Positions 48,280 through 60,469 of a DNA stretch of 64,000 nt are shown piece by piece. The position numbers were made by a program, and so were the translations under genes. The first letter of the stretch is position 1. Each line of letters opens with the position of its first letter. Origin of the DNA: Lasiosphaeria ovina (lineage: Eukaryota; Ascomycota; Sordariomycetes; Sordariales; Lasiosphaeriaceae); the NCBI GenBank assembly GCA_033439765.1, contig JAULSN010000013.1, positions 186,001 to 250,000 of the forward strand. Reading direction: 5' to 3'. A model generated the notes under the pieces. That model had not been told where the DNA came from, did no database searches, and worked only from the letters and a program-made list of their open reading frames with translations.

Positions 48280-51200
48280 ATGGACCCGCTGAGTCTCACT
48301 GCCAGCGTGATCGCCGTTGTGCAGCTCGCCGGATCATGTCTAAACCTGTCGAAAAGATGGCTCGGCCCTTCCGAATTTAACTCTGCCGACCTCGCTGCAA
48401 TTGCGACGACTCTGCACCAGTTTGTTGGAGCCATAGAGACCTTTCAGAGACATCTAGAGAAATGCAGAGATGACGAAGCGCGACTAAGCAGCCTGCAATA
48501 CCTCTCACCTGTTCTCAAACGGTGCACAGAAGCGCTGGCCATAGTGGAAGACTTTATACAGAAGAACAGCTTTCTTGGCAAGCATGTGATAGGGCCGAGG
48601 TTTGACCGCAAGCTGAAAGCTTCTCTCAGAGCTTTAGAAGCAGCTAGGGAGCTTTTTCAATTTACTTTGCATGCCGACAATAGGTGAGTTTCTTGAGTAA
48701 ACGAGCAAATGTTCTAAACTAATCCTTTTGGGACCAGTGCGATTCTCTTCCGTGTCGACCAATACATCCATGACCTTGCTGGAGACATCCGCGACCTTCG
48801 AGACGAGGTTACTACCGGCCTCGAAAGGCTACAAAAAAGACTACACGAGAACACGGATGAGATTTGCCGGGAAATCAAAAGGGCTAGGGGAGAACAAGAT
48901 ATAGTCCCCACTGCACACCCGACATCTACAGTGGCAGGGCAGTCAACACGAGTTGAGAAGCCGTCCCTGAATGAGGAGCAGAAACGAGAGCTGCTTGGCT
49001 CACTACGGTTCGACCAAATTGATGCTCGCCAAACGACTATCAAGAACGCACACGTCAAGACATGCAAATGGCTGCTGAAAAAGCATGAATATCTCGATTG
49101 GCTTGATCCCAGCAAGCTCGGTGAACACCACGGCTTCCTATGGATCAAGGGTAAGCCTGGAGCCGGAAAGTCGACCTTGATGAAGTTCGCTCTTGCCGAT
49201 GCCCGAAAGAAGATGCAAGATAAGATCACCATTTCCTTCTTCTTCAATGCCCGAGGAGACGACTTGGAGAAGTCCACAACTGGGATGTACCAATCACTTT
49301 TGCTGCAGCTGTTCGAACGTGTTCCAGCAATCCAGGATGCCTTCGACTCTGTTGCATTAGCTACGTGGCACGGAGGACATCATCAATGGAGCATTGAATC
49401 TCTGAAGTCGCTCTTTGAACAGGCTATACAGAGTCTCGGGAAGTTATCCCTAGCGTGTTTCATTGATGCCTTGGATGAATGCGTCGAGCATCAGATCCGA
49501 GACATGATATCCTTTTTCGAATATTTAGGCGAACTAACTACGTCCGCGGCCATCCAATTTCGTGTCTGCTTTTCAAGCAGGCACTACCCTCACATCACGA
49601 TTGCGAAAGGTCTCAGTCTGATACTCGAAGGACAAGAGGGACATAGCCAGGATATCGTCAGTTATCTGAGCAGTGAGTTGAAGATTGGTCGCAGCAATCT
49701 CGCCGAACAGATCCGTATCGAGCTGCAAGAGAAGTCATCGGGAGTCTTCATGTGGGTTGTTTTGGTGGTGGGGATTCTAAACAAGGAGCATGACGGTGGC
49801 CGCATCCATGCACTTCGACAAAGGCTCCGCGATATCCCTGGCGATCTGCATGAGCTATTCCGCGATATTTTGAGACGCGATCATCTAAATAGAGGCGAGC
49901 TACTTCTATGCATCCAATGGGTACTGTTCGCAAGACAGCCGCTCAAGCCGGAACAGTTGTATTTCGCCATCTTAGCCGGCATCGAACCTCAAGTCTTGTC
50001 TGAGTGGGATCCCGATGAGATCACGGCGACCGTCATTCAGAGATTCATCCTTGATTCGTCCAAAGGACTCGCCGAAATTACCAAGTCCAAAAGTCCGACG
50101 GTTCAATTCATCCACGAGTCAGTCAAGGATTTTCTCCTAAAGGAAAATGGATTTGGGGAAATTTGGTCCGACCTCAGCAGTAACTTTGAAGGAGAAAGCC
50201 ACGAACGATTGAAACAGTGTTGCCTCAGCCAGTTGTACATTGACATCACCACGCCTCTTGGGATTCCCAGCACACTTGCTCCGGCGTCATCCGAGGAATC
50301 CGCACAGCTCCGCCATTCGGCAGACAACAAGTTTCCATTCCTGGAGTATGCAACAAGAAATATTCTGTACCACACGGATTCGGCAGAAGCCGGCGGTATC
50401 AACCAGCTAGATTTTCTTCACAGCTTCCGGCTCACTAACTGGATTGAACTCAACAACTTGTTTGAAAGACACGACAAGCGGCGATATACCTCCAGAGCGA
50501 GCTTTCTATACTTGTTAGGGGAGCACAACGCGGCAGCCCTCATCAGAGTTCATCCATCCAATCAAGCCTGTTTAGCAGTAGAATCTGAGCGCTACGGGAC
50601 GCCAATGTTTGCCGCTTTGGCCACAGGGAGCAAAGAGGCTGCTGCAGCATTTGTGGAAGTGCATTCAACACTGCAGCCGCTGCTTAGTGAATTACGCAAC
50701 GCCTTCGCAGAAAACAGAAATAAGTGTCTCAGAATGGGCCGCAGCTTCACTTTTTCGCAAAAGAAAGGCGTACTCTCATTTGTACTAGAGCAAGAGGACG
50801 AAGGGTTGCTCGCGTTGTACATTGCTACAGAACATGCAAATGTAAAGGACCAGAGTCTATTGTCTTGCGCTGCTCAGAAAGGATACGAGGTTGTCGTGCG
50901 GCAGCTGCTCGATCGGGGCGCCGACGTCGAGGCGAAGGATAAGTCGGGCTGGACGCCGCTATTACGGGCTATCGAGTACGGGCAAGAGGCTATTGTGCGG
51001 CAGCTGCTCGATCGGGGCGCCGACGTCGAGGCGAAGGATGACTGGGGCCAGACGCCGTTATCGTGGGCCGCCGGGAACGGACACGAGACTATCGTACTGC
51101 GGCTGCTTGATCTGGGCGCCGACGTCGAGGCGAAGGATAACTACGGCCGGACGCCGTTATCGTGGGCTGCCGGGAACGGGCACAAGACTATCGTGCGGCA

Positions 51201-52146
51201 GCTGCTCAACCAGGCTACCGACTCCGAGTCGAAATCTTACTCAGGCAGGACACCATTATCATGGGCGGCCCAGAAAGGCCGTGCGACTGTCGGTAACCTT
51301 CCATTGGGAAATAAAACATGCGACCCCAGCTCAAAGGATCGGCGGTTGCAAACGCCTTTGATATGGGCTGCTGCGAATGGACAATATACCGTTGTAGAAC
51401 TACTTCTTACGGCCGAGAATGTAGACTATGACTGGAAGGATGATAGCGGCCGGGCATCACTATCATGGGCTGCTGCCAATGGACACGAAGCTGTTATCAA
51501 ACTGCTTCTCGCTACTGGACGAGTCGATGTAAACTCTCGAGACAATAATGACAAAACCCCATTGTTATGGACGGCAACTCAGGTTGAGATCACAACTCCG
51601 AGACATGGTCAGAATCATGCTCTTCAAGACTATCAACTACGGCTTATGATTCTGGAGCAGGAAAACAAGAAGCGGTTGATCATGGCAAGTCAAGACGATA
51701 AATATATTAACAGACCGCGACTAAACAGTAACCGAACGGAACAAGAATACGTTACTATTACCAGGCTACTACTCCAGAACGGTGCTGACGTCGACTTGAA
51801 GGACCAAGACGGCCGCACGTCACTTTCGCACGCCTCAGGAAATGGCCTTGACACCATCGCCAGGCTGCTGCTCGAGAAGGGCGCCGCCGTCGAGGCGAGA
51901 GATAAGAATGGCCGGACGCCGCTGTCGCATGCTGCGAAGAACGGCCACGAGGCGGTCGTGCGATTGCTACTCGAGAAGGGCGCCGCCGTCGAGGTGAGAG
52001 CTACGAATGGCCGGACGCCGCTGTCGCATGCTGCGGAGAACGGCCACGAGGCGGTCGTTCGATTGCTACAAAGCCCTGTCAATGGTGTGCTCCCGGCCGC
52101 CTTTACAATGCCTAAGTATGATTCGACAGACTTGGCGACAGATTGA
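48280..52146 (+). CDS. NACHT-ankyrin STAND (NLR-like) protein
   Basis: Exons 48280-48683 and 48738-52146 (54-nt intron, GTGAGT, CTAAT, CCAG) give 1270 residues. Residues 1-150 form the fungal STAND N-terminal domain (MDPLSLTASVIAVVQLAGS), of HeLo-like type and helical. NACHT follows: Walker A GKPGAGKST at 273-281 and Walker B LACFIDALDEC near 373-383, then a WVVLVVGIL winged-helix-like region. From about residue 840 come some ten ankyrin repeats; three in a row share VRQLLDRGADVEAKD and the last two share RLLLEKGAAVE. Such near-identical repeats are typical of fungal STAND proteins in allorecognition or innate immunity, where ligand binding at the repeats triggers NACHT oligomerisation. The repeat array ends abruptly (RLLQSPVNG), so the end may have been trimmed. 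Start in GAAGATGG, a good context. Confidence 0.93.
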
Positions 52147-52326
52147 ATCCCATTATTTTCCTGGAATGCCTCCGTGACCTCATTCACTACATCGTGGAAA
52201 TGAAAACCGGAGTGTTCGACCGCGACGAGCCGTGGGACGGCGGACTGATAGTCTAGCCCGTCGAGGGCAACGCCATCCTCTGGGAAACCCTGCTGCCTGG
52301 CGGCTTCGGGCTGAGAGAGCCGATGC

Positions 52327-52992
52327 TCATGAACTGCCACCCCTCACCCAATCGCTGCAGGTCCCAGACAAGCACCGCGTCTCGACCAACGTCTGGTTGA
52401 CCAGCACCGGCCGCGTAACCGTGTCCTCCAGACCCCAGGTGCACTGACTGCTTCCGCCGCAAGACCCCGCCATGTTGTCTCCCACGGCAAACGCAGCCGT
52501 GCCGACGAAGCGATCCCACACGGTCCCCGTCATGAGCGTGACGGCCTCGGTCAGCGTGAAGCGCAGCGCAAAGTTGGTCGTGGCCGAGTTGGGCGACGAC
52601 CGCACGGCGGGGTCCCCCGCGACGCCAGGCAGGATCTTGACGGTCCACTTCCCGTGGCCCATGTCGGAGCACTGGTGGGCGCAGCCGTGCGGGTCGTCAT
52701 CGGCGCCCGCGATTCCGAGCCACCGCACCGTGCAGTTGACGCTCGACGGCGCGAACACGGCGTCGCCGAACTGCGTGCTGCCTAGGAAGATGTTGTTGGG
52801 GTCTGAGATGGATACGAAGAGCGTCGAGTACGGCGCGCCGCCTGGGTACCCTGAGGGCGAGTGCGTGACTAGGGTCGAGATTTCCCACGGTTTGAGGGAG
52901 AGGGTGGTGGTGTTGGGTGCTGCCACTGCGCTGTCGGCTGCGAGAAGGGCTGCCAGGGCGGTGAAACCGGTGCTCAGACGAGACGGGAGCAT
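52327..52992 (-). CDS. Small secreted cysteine-containing protein, 221 aa
   Basis: Starts at the ATG at 52992; the upstream extension is not needed. MLPSRLSTGFTALAALLAA followed by DSAVAAPN is a clear signal peptide with cleavage near residue 24. The mature part of about 197 residues has seven Cys (for example HGCAHQC, SCGGSSQC, RCLSGTC), sequons at NTT and NCT, and a beta-rich look. Short size, Cys content and absence of membrane or GPI features make it a candidate effector or cell-wall-associated protein. No family recognised. It ends 180 bp after the STAND gene and is convergent with it. Confidence 0.75.
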   Translation of the reverse strand: MLPSRLSTGFTALAALLAADSAVAAPNTTTLSLKPWEISTLVTHSPSGYPGGAPYSTLFVSISDPNNIFLGSTQFGDAVFAPSSVNCTVRWLGIAGADDDPHGCAHQCSDMGHGKWTVKILPGVAGDPAVRSSPNSATTNFALRFTLTEAVTLMTGTVWDRFVGTAAFAVGDNMAGSCGGSSQCTWGLEDTVTRPVLVNQTLVETRCLSGTCSDWVRGGSS

Positions 52993-53926
52993 GGTGATTA
53001 TGGTCGACCCTGCTATGGGAAAGATTGTTTGAAGTGATGCAGGATCAAACCGTGACAGAAAACCAACGACCGCGACTATACCAGATACATAAGGCATTTT
53101 TGTTGTCAACTACACATTCATATTCTCGAGAGTATTTTTATCCCACGGGCGTCGTCAATTCCCAAAAGGGCCGCCCCACCCCTCTAAGGTATCCGCGTTA
53201 ATTAGACGGCTAAATAGGCAATGCCACATTGCTCCAGAATAGCCATGGTCGTATTTTCACGAGAGTTATATTGCTGTAGCTGTGCAACTGGAACGAATTT
53301 CGAATTGGGGAACAACTGGCGAATCTCGAGCCGCGCCGACAAAAGCGTTACGAACTGACAAATTAATCACCTTGTCGAAGATTATCAGCCAATATGGCTC
53401 CGGACTACCTGTCCTTCCCGAATCCGAAGTAACCAAGCACGTCACTTGATGATACGTACCATGCATTCAATGGACGTTCCTCTACTGAGACCGAATGGCG
53501 ATTCTCTATGAAGCATTCCACCAAGCTGTCGAGATACATGCATCCAGCCCGATTCTGCGACGCCATCACGAGGACAAACCCTCACGACAAAATTGAGGAC
53601 TGGCCTCATTCTAGGGAGATTCTAGCGACATTGAGGGACGTTGTAAAAACTGCACTGGGATTTGTTTTTCCGTCTGCGTACCTGGATCCCCGATGACAGA
53701 CTTCAGAGTCGAAGCCCACGAAAAATTCTCTCCGAAGATGCTCGAAATCTTCAACGTGGAGTTCCAATTCACCGCACTAGATACATCTTTCTCCAATTGT
53801 ATCTGATAACCTCCAAACAGTTAACAATAAAATGCGTTTACTCTACCAGACGGCTCGCTATGCAAAATTTAAACAGAGGAACACAAACACCAACGAACGA
53901 CAAAAGACCATCCTAACCCATACAAC
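52993..53926. other. Intergenic
   Basis: Between two minus-strand genes. Only short unconvincing frames. Confidence 0.5.
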
Positions 53927-54149
53927 CTATGAGATAGTTTCGCTCTCCGCATTTGTCCGTCTCCTGTGTATATAGAGCGGCACAGCCACCGCCGCGACCA
54001 ACCCCAGCCCGCCAAATATAGCCCCGACAATGACGCCCGCCCGCCCGTCCGTGCTGAGCCCGCCGCTGCCCGGAACTGCATCAGGCGACCCCGTAGCCGG
54101 CGCAGTACTTCCCGGCGTGCTCAGCGACGCAGACTCCCGGCCCGTCTCC

Positions 54150-54210
<61 letters not shown>

Positions 54211-54931
54211 TCGTCGACGCAGTATTCGCCGCCGGGGTGGCCAGGCCGACCCTGACAGAATTCGCCGCGCAGTACGCCGGCAGGAGGCTCGCCGCCTGCT
54301 CGGCAAGCTCGGGGCCGCCGCAGCCCTGGTAGACGGTGGCGGAGATGGCGTCGAACAGCTGCGCCGAGGCCGTCTTGTTGCCGCACAGGCACGCGAAGCT
54401 GTCGGCGGGGTCGCAGGCCGCGCTGTGCGCGCGCTTGAACGACCTGGTCAGCGACGCCGCGGCCGGCGCGGCGCACCCGCCGGGGTTGCTGCTCATGACG
54501 GCGGCGAACGCGTCTGTGTCCTGCAGGAAGATCTCCCCGGCCGCGGTGGTGGTGGCGGCCGTGTTGGTGGCTGGCGCTTGCAGTTGCCTGCTGTTGGACG
54601 CGCAGTATCCCAGCAGGATGCTGGTCGCGGGATACGCGGCGGCGAGCCCGCAGCCCGAGTAGCAGCTGTCCCAGATGCTGTCGCGGAGGAGCGACGACGC
54701 CGTAGCGTTGCCGCAGATGCACGGAAACGCGTTGGCGGGGTCGCAGCCGTGGCTGGCGGCCGTCTTGAACTGGCTCGAGAGGCTGCCGGCGCAGTCCCCG
54801 GGGCACTGTTTCGGGTCGATGGCGCTGGTGTATTCGTCCGTGTTTTCGAACCGTATTTCAGTCGTGCTGTCTGCGTGGCCTAGTGAAGGGTATAGCGCCG
54901 AGCAAACAAGGAGGAGCCACGGGAAGGCCAT
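53927..54931 (-). CDS. Surface protein with duplicated 8-Cys module and TM anchor
   Basis: From the ATG at 54931, 334 residues. Signal peptide MAFPWLLLVCSALYPSLGHA. Two tandem modules of about 80 residues share the pattern C-(x)n-CDPAxxFxCxCGNxTAS...GCG...YC: the first around CDPANAFPCICGNATAS, the second around CDPADSFACLCGNKTAS. The spacing recalls CFEM domains (iron or haem binding, fungal surface) but is not a perfect fit. A Gly-Thr repeat of about nine GT pairs follows, coded by a GGGACA hexamer, then a Ser/Thr/Pro-rich stalk and one membrane segment (AGVIVGAIFGGLGLVAAVAV) with a basic stop-transfer YIHRRR. Likely a type I plasma-membrane protein reaching into the wall. Confidence 0.82.
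54155..54209. repeat. In-frame hexanucleotide repeat CCTGTC/GACAGG
   Basis: About nine CCTGTC units inside the surface-protein gene; on the coding strand it encodes Gly-Thr pairs between the Cys modules and the stalk. Confidence 0.92.
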
Positions 54932-55960
54932 CCCCGGATAGCTAGCCTGTGCTGCCGGCTGTGGGTTAAAGTGAAGCTGAAATAAAAGTCGTGATTTAGC
55001 CTGGCGACAGAGGTATTTTGATCTGAATCTTGGTTCACTGAAATCTATACAAACAGACCCGGCCCGCATGGCCAGTGGCGACCTCGGCAATGGTATATGC
55101 AGCAATGGTGGATGCATAAACACCACCCCCGGCGCTGAGGCTCAGCTGCATCTAAAACCAGGCCCAAACAGGTGAGCTGGCGCCAGAGTGCGCTACATAA
55201 TTGGCAGAGAAGCTCCGCCCCCAATGCTGAGCCCTGTCTGCTCCCCACGGCCCCTGCCCCGGCCCCCTGTAATTGGAGGCTTCCCGGGACCGGTCTAGAA
55301 CGGCCGATAAAAGACAGCACTACGTCAGTCTGTTTTGTCGTCCAGATCCATCATCCAAGGTGAAAACATTGCACCATGTTAACCGAACAGGTCCGGCGAT
55401 AGGCGAGCCACAAAGAAGGCGCAATTTTTAATAACGGTGACAACGGCGTCGGTGACGGCTGGCACCTTGTCGGGAGGCAAATGGTGGTCGTGATGGCGGC
55501 CAAGCAAGCAACCGGGTCGGTAATCTCCAGATGGTCGTCACAATATGGCGGTAGATCTGTTCTGGGAGCCAGGGGTTTGTGTGATGGAGTGCTGCTGGGA
55601 CGACGCACCAACTTGCTTCCTTCTTGAGCGACACTCGGGTGGGCTGGGAGTTGGCCCAAGAAGCGTCGCCAAAGATTTCGAAGCTGGCGTGGCATTTTTG
55701 TCCAGGCCAGGCAGGTATGGGGAGGTACCTTGAGACAGCAAAGACAAGAACAGAGGGCACTTCTTTAAATATTCGCGGGCAATCAGAGTTCTAGCAGCCA
55801 GCACTTTCTCCACTTCATGGTTAGAGTTCCAGTTTCCAAGCTTTAGATACATCCGAGGCATCGCAGGACCGGTCTAGAAGGTCTTAAAAGGCAACAAATG
55901 GTTTTATTTCGTCATCCAGACATCTTCCCCATGTCTTATGGGCCACGTAATACGCTTGAG
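54932..55960. other. Intergenic
   Basis: Short overlapping frames on the minus strand around 55351-55861, none with a known motif. Confidence 0.5.
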
Positions 55961-56642
55961 TTAAAACAGCGATCGTCTCTCGACAAGACCCTCCAGAATG
56001 GCCTCAATCTCGAGCCTGACGCTGTCAACATCCTGGTTAGAGTTGACGAAGCGAACTCGGCCTCGATCTCTAAAGATGTCGACGACACCGTGTGTGGTCT
56101 TCTTGAACATCTCGATGCGCCTCTTGATGTTTTCCGGGTTGTCGTCCGCGCGACCCCGATCGGAGCCCGTCAGCCGTTCCATCATGACATCGTCGGGGCA
56201 TTCAAGAACAATGAGGAACAAGATCGGGCCCATCAGCTGCTCAAAGTATTCGCATCGGTCCTTGTCGCGTGGGAAGCCTGCGCGCACGTCTTGATTAGCG
56301 ACCCAAAAGCACACGGCTTGCAATTAAAGTTGTCGTACCGTCAATCAGAAACGCGCGGGTCCCCTGCGCTGTGCTCCTCTTCATATGGTCGCCTAGTATG
56401 TCCACCGTCATTTCCTTGGCGCCTAGCCGTCCTGCCGCAATGTTGTCGCGAATGATTTGGCCGTACTTGCTCCCCGGGCTGTTCCGCTCGAGGCGCAGCA
56501 AGTCGCCGATGCTGACGTGCTCAATGTCGAACGTCTGCGCCAGCATTGTGCACTGCGTTCCTTTGCCGGACCCGGGGCCGCCAAGCATGGCGATTACGGT
56601 GGGGGGTTGCGGGCGGTCGCCCGCGCCGTCGGCTGCTGTCAT
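55961..56642 (-). CDS. Nucleoside monophosphate kinase, UMP-CMP/adenylate kinase type
   Basis: Exons 56339-56642 and 55961-56277 give 206 residues; the intron at 56278-56338 (GTACGA, GCTAAT, GCAG) splits the FLIDGFPR motif, which the join restores. The P-loop is GGPGSGKGTQ at 21-30. The NMP-binding region includes SIGDLLRLERN. The LID is short with DRGRADDNPENIKRR, the arginine-rich, short-LID form seen in UMP-CMP kinases and AK1-type enzymes. The enzyme would transfer phosphate from ATP to UMP/CMP (or AMP) in nucleotide metabolism. The start ATG at 56642 gives a Pro/Ala-rich lead-in without a targeting signal, so cytosolic or nuclear. GFPRDKD replaces the commoner GFPRKxDQ. Complete. Confidence 0.92.
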
Positions 56643-58550
56643 TTTGTCGTGGATTTTGGGGGTGAATTCCAAGTTGGTGTGGACTCGTGGGGTGTTGGGT
56701 TTGTGGTGGGAACGAGTGGGACAACTTTTGTACTTGAACTTGGCCTAGGCGTGTTTGGACGCAAGCAAACATCAAACCGTATTTTTTTTAATTCAAGTCT
56801 TGCGTACAAAGTTCGATAGTATCGCACTGAACCATGATCAATATCTGTTGGCTCACGTGCTCGACCATCTGAACTTTCGTAAGTGTTGGTGCGGTAAGTT
56901 GGATGGTTACGGTGTGAGTTGGATCTGAGGGGGTGGGGGGTTATACGACTTCGAGATGCAATAACTTTGAAACGACGAGGAAGGTGCAAACAGCTTGGAC
57001 ATCAAGACGTGACATCATCTCGTGCGTTTTCCAAAGTGAACGATGCCATCAATGGAAGGCGCGATTCAGATCTGCCAACTTCGGTTCGAAACTTTCGCAA
57101 CTTGAGAGTGTCCGGTCCCACTCGAAACTGGCAGTGGCATCCGGGGCTTGTCCCCTGCGTGATGGTGACCCGAACAACCCTTTTCTCACCGTGGCGACAA
57201 CTGTCTGCAAAACCTTGAACAACCACGTCCCGAACTGTCCAACGTTGGTAAATCAACCTACAGTCTTCCGTAAGCCCTATACTGTGGTGGATGCAACCTT
57301 TATGTGACTTTCCGGGCTGGCAGCTTGACGATCCGCAGGTGACAGGGCTTGGAGGTTTGCAAATCTCACTGACGGCGGCCAAGAAAAGTTCGCAAGCCTT
57401 TGCGTGCACACCGTGCAGCATCTCAATGCCCACGCCCGTTTCTCTCTGCTTGTCTTCTCCCCGGGTGCCAGCCATCATTACGGCCCACGCTGTCAGCGCA
57501 GAACCTACATTTATTGACAGCTTTGCTTTTGCTTTTAGTGGCGAACCATCACTTTGTTCTGTGACTGCCCATGCATGTGCTCAAATCGTGGCGGTGCACA
57601 GCAATGATGTACTGTGTACCTGCCTTCGACAACAAGGAGATTGTCAATACCTATCTACTTACCATTGCACATGACTCTGCTGTTGCATTCCTCTTCAGTC
57701 CCTGGGGTGCAGGTGTGGGACCAGCCATAATATTTCGTGCGACTTCACTTCTCAATATACGCATTTCAAAGTCAATAGTCTCGGCGACACCTGCTTGCCC
57801 AATCACATCAACTCCATAGCTATCCTTTCCACCCTCTTAGTGTCAGTGAACCGGTATCGGTGAACCGTGGTTATTGGTGGTATCCCCCTGTCCGGACATG
57901 CTCGGAGGCCGAAGTCCGAGCGACACCACGACACATCCAGACGTGGATTGGGCAAGCGATTCCATGTTAAAGAGTCCCAGGCCCGGTATCTTCTCGTAAA
58001 GGTTCCTGGACCAAAAATGTTTCTTGGCGGCAAGTGTCGAGTGGGTGGAGCGACTCGAGGCCTTGTTCAAATTTGTTGGTGTGGGTGGAGCGACTCGAGG
58101 CCTCGTTCGAATTTGTTGGCCGTCGGTAAATTGGGACTGCAAGACTCCGTGTCTGATCCTTCGGGCCGTGGCGACCAAATCCTTCGACGGGCCGGGCCGG
58201 GGCGAAGCGGCCCCAGGCCCATTCATCTCCACTTGTCAGGAACATCTGCAAAAAAGCTGACAAGTGCCGGCTGCGCCGCCGCTGGGGTCGCCCGTGCCGC
58301 CAGACGCGTTTTGTGTGCATGCCCCGATCCACAAATTCTCGTATATTCACTCACGGGTCGCGGCCGTCGTGTCGGGCCATCCAAATGCCGTTTCACTTAC
58401 TCTGACCACTGGCCTTGGTGGGCGCTGGGCAGGCGCGCTCACTTCATATGGCAGTCCTTCGCCCTCCGACCAGCTCCTGACAAATCCAAACTTTCTAGAA
58501 TTGTTTCATTTCTTCTCTTGTTTTAGCCCAGTGACATCGAGAGTTGCGTC
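56643..58550. other. Intergenic, 1.9 kb
   Basis: Divergent region between the kinase (-) and 7-TM receptor-like gene (+). Frames at 57002-57478 (-) and 57291-57674 (+) overlap and lack known motifs. Holds the 40-bp tandem duplication at 58041-58120. Confidence 0.5.
58041..58120. repeat. 40-bp tandem duplication
   Basis: 58041-58080 and 58081-58120 are identical except for three transitions, two of them at CpG (CCTTG vs CCTCG, TTCAA vs TTCGA). Each copy includes GGAGCGACTCGAGGCC. Confidence 0.95.
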
Positions 58551-59921
58551 ATGAAATCTGCCGAGTCGCCTGCACAGGTGTTGTCCAGTTGCTCCGTCCC
58601 TGAATTTGAAATGTCACCCACAGAGGCGAAGAGTGAGCTTGAACCACTGTTGGCGGCTCCGGCCACAGCAGCACCACCGTCGACAGAGCTCTTGCTCTAC
58701 AGCGAGATCCCGGCGTGGCAGCAGGAAAACGAATATGTCTTGTCGGGATACAGGTGCGGCCCTGTCCACCTTGTCCTTACCTTCAATGTCAGCGATGAAC
58801 ATGACTTCAGGGGAAGTGGCTGACAATGGGCTTGACACCCGCCAGACCGACCTCGGGCTCCTTCGCAGGCTCCGTGCGCAGCCTCTGCCGCCTCCACAAC
58901 GAGACAGTCAACATCTGGTCGCACCTGCTCGGATGCCTCCTGTTTCTGAGCCTTCCCGTGTACCTGTGCCGGTGGCACATCTACCAGCGCCACCCAACTA
59001 CGGCGGGCCTCGTCGACGTCGCGGTTATTTCGGTATATGCCGTGGGCGTGGCAGTGTGCTTTGCGCTGTCGGCGGCGTGAGTTCCCTCGTGGTCATATGC
59101 ACCGCCTCTTTCTGTCCTATGTCTGTGTTGCTTGTGTCCCTGTACGTGACAGCTGACCCGAACACAGAGCTCACGCCGTCTGGAACCACAGCATCCCTGT
59201 CGCGCATTTCAGCAAGAAACTCGACTACCTCGGCATCCTCGTGCTCATGTGGTCGGCCGGGATCCCGACCATCTACTACGGCTTTAGCTGCAACCCTGAG
59301 CTGCAGGTGCTGTACTGGTTGACGGTGCGTGTCTTTCTCCGCCCTCTGCTTTGTCAGCCTGCAATGTTCCATCCATGGGGCTCTGCGTTGACTGACCGTT
59401 GCTCCAGACGAGCATCTCGGCGCTGGGCTGCGCCGTCTTCACTTTCGATCCTCGCTTCCGTCAGCCACGGTTCCGGCGGTGGCGCGCTGCCTTGTACGCG
59501 GGCTTTGGGTTCAGCTCGCTGTTATTTGTTGGCCACGGCCTGCTTCTCCACGGCTGGGCGCTGCAGAAGGCACGCATGTCCCTCGTTTGGATGGCGTGGA
59601 TGACGCTGTTCAATCTGGTCGGTGTGGTGGCGTATGTGTCGAGGGTGAGTGGACGACCTCTCTATTCCCTTTCACCTCATTCCAACGCCTTTGGCGCTGC
59701 ACTGCTGATGGCGGGCTACGTCATAGATGCCCGAGCGGTGGTTTCCGTATCGCTTCGATCTGTTTTGCTCGAGTCATCAGATCTTTCACGTAGCAGTTAT
59801 GGTGGCGGGGCTGGCGCATTTCGCGGGACTTCTGGACGCGCTCGACGTTTCCCTTCTTCAGCTCGCTCCCTGTGTTGCAGTGAGGGTCATAGCCGATTCG
59901 CCTCGGTCTGGGCTCGTGTAG
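58551..59921 (+). CDS. AdipoR/haemolysin III family 7-TM protein
   Basis: Five exons (58551-58753, 58846-59076, 59168-59324, 59408-59644, 59727-59921) give 340 residues; introns are 92, 91, 83 and 82 nt. The first acceptor is CGCCAG at 58845, not the earlier TTCAG, because only it rebuilds GYRPTSGSF and the HNETVNIWSH hallmark. Seven hydrophobic segments follow a soluble N-terminus, and the C-terminal SSHQIFH supplies the zinc-binding histidines, with His93 the likely third. Members are yeast Izh proteins and PAQR receptors, linked to zinc and lipid (ceramidase-like) metabolism at plasma or ER membranes. The N-terminal 50 residues are acidic and disordered. Intact; start context GTCATGA. Substrate not predictable. 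Confidence 0.93.
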
Positions 59922-60469
59922 AAAGAAAATTCTCTCAAGAGCCATGAGGCTCGAGTGCAGTCGTCACTCTTAAGCCAAGTTGGAAACAAATTTTCCTATT
60001 TTCAATAATCTTTTGGTAATATTTAGGTAACACTTCCGTAAGGTCATATTTGGGATATGTAAAACATCTTACTGTAAAGGAAACGGGATTTGTACGTAAT
60101 TATAATTTACAAGTGGGCCTGGGAATTTTCCTCGCCTCCACGTTTGGAAGGCACAACTGACGAGTGCTTAAAACTGAACACCTGTCAAGTTTTCCTGCCA
60201 GGCGGTCCTCTTCCATTTCCTTACCTTAGGTACCTGAAGCTCAAGTTTGCACTGCTGGACACACGGCTTGTTCACAGTCAAGCGATTGCGTTCTCGGTTT
60301 TGAAATTTTCCCGTTCCAGTCATAACAGGAAGACACACACCGACCAACTCGCACCTCGCGATTTCGCATATGTCAACAATTCTTTCGTGCACAGGTACCT
60401 TATAGCAAAAATCCAAAGAACAACTGCCACAATCCAAATACCGCAACGACGCGAGGAGGCGCCGTCATA
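59922..60469. other. Intergenic
   Basis: 3' flank of the 7-TM gene; nothing recognised. Confidence 0.5.

Noticed and set aside
58801..58811. TTCAG acceptor for the first intron of the 7-TM gene
   Set aside because: It shifts the frame and loses the conserved GYRPxSGSF; the CGCCAG acceptor at 58845 restores it.
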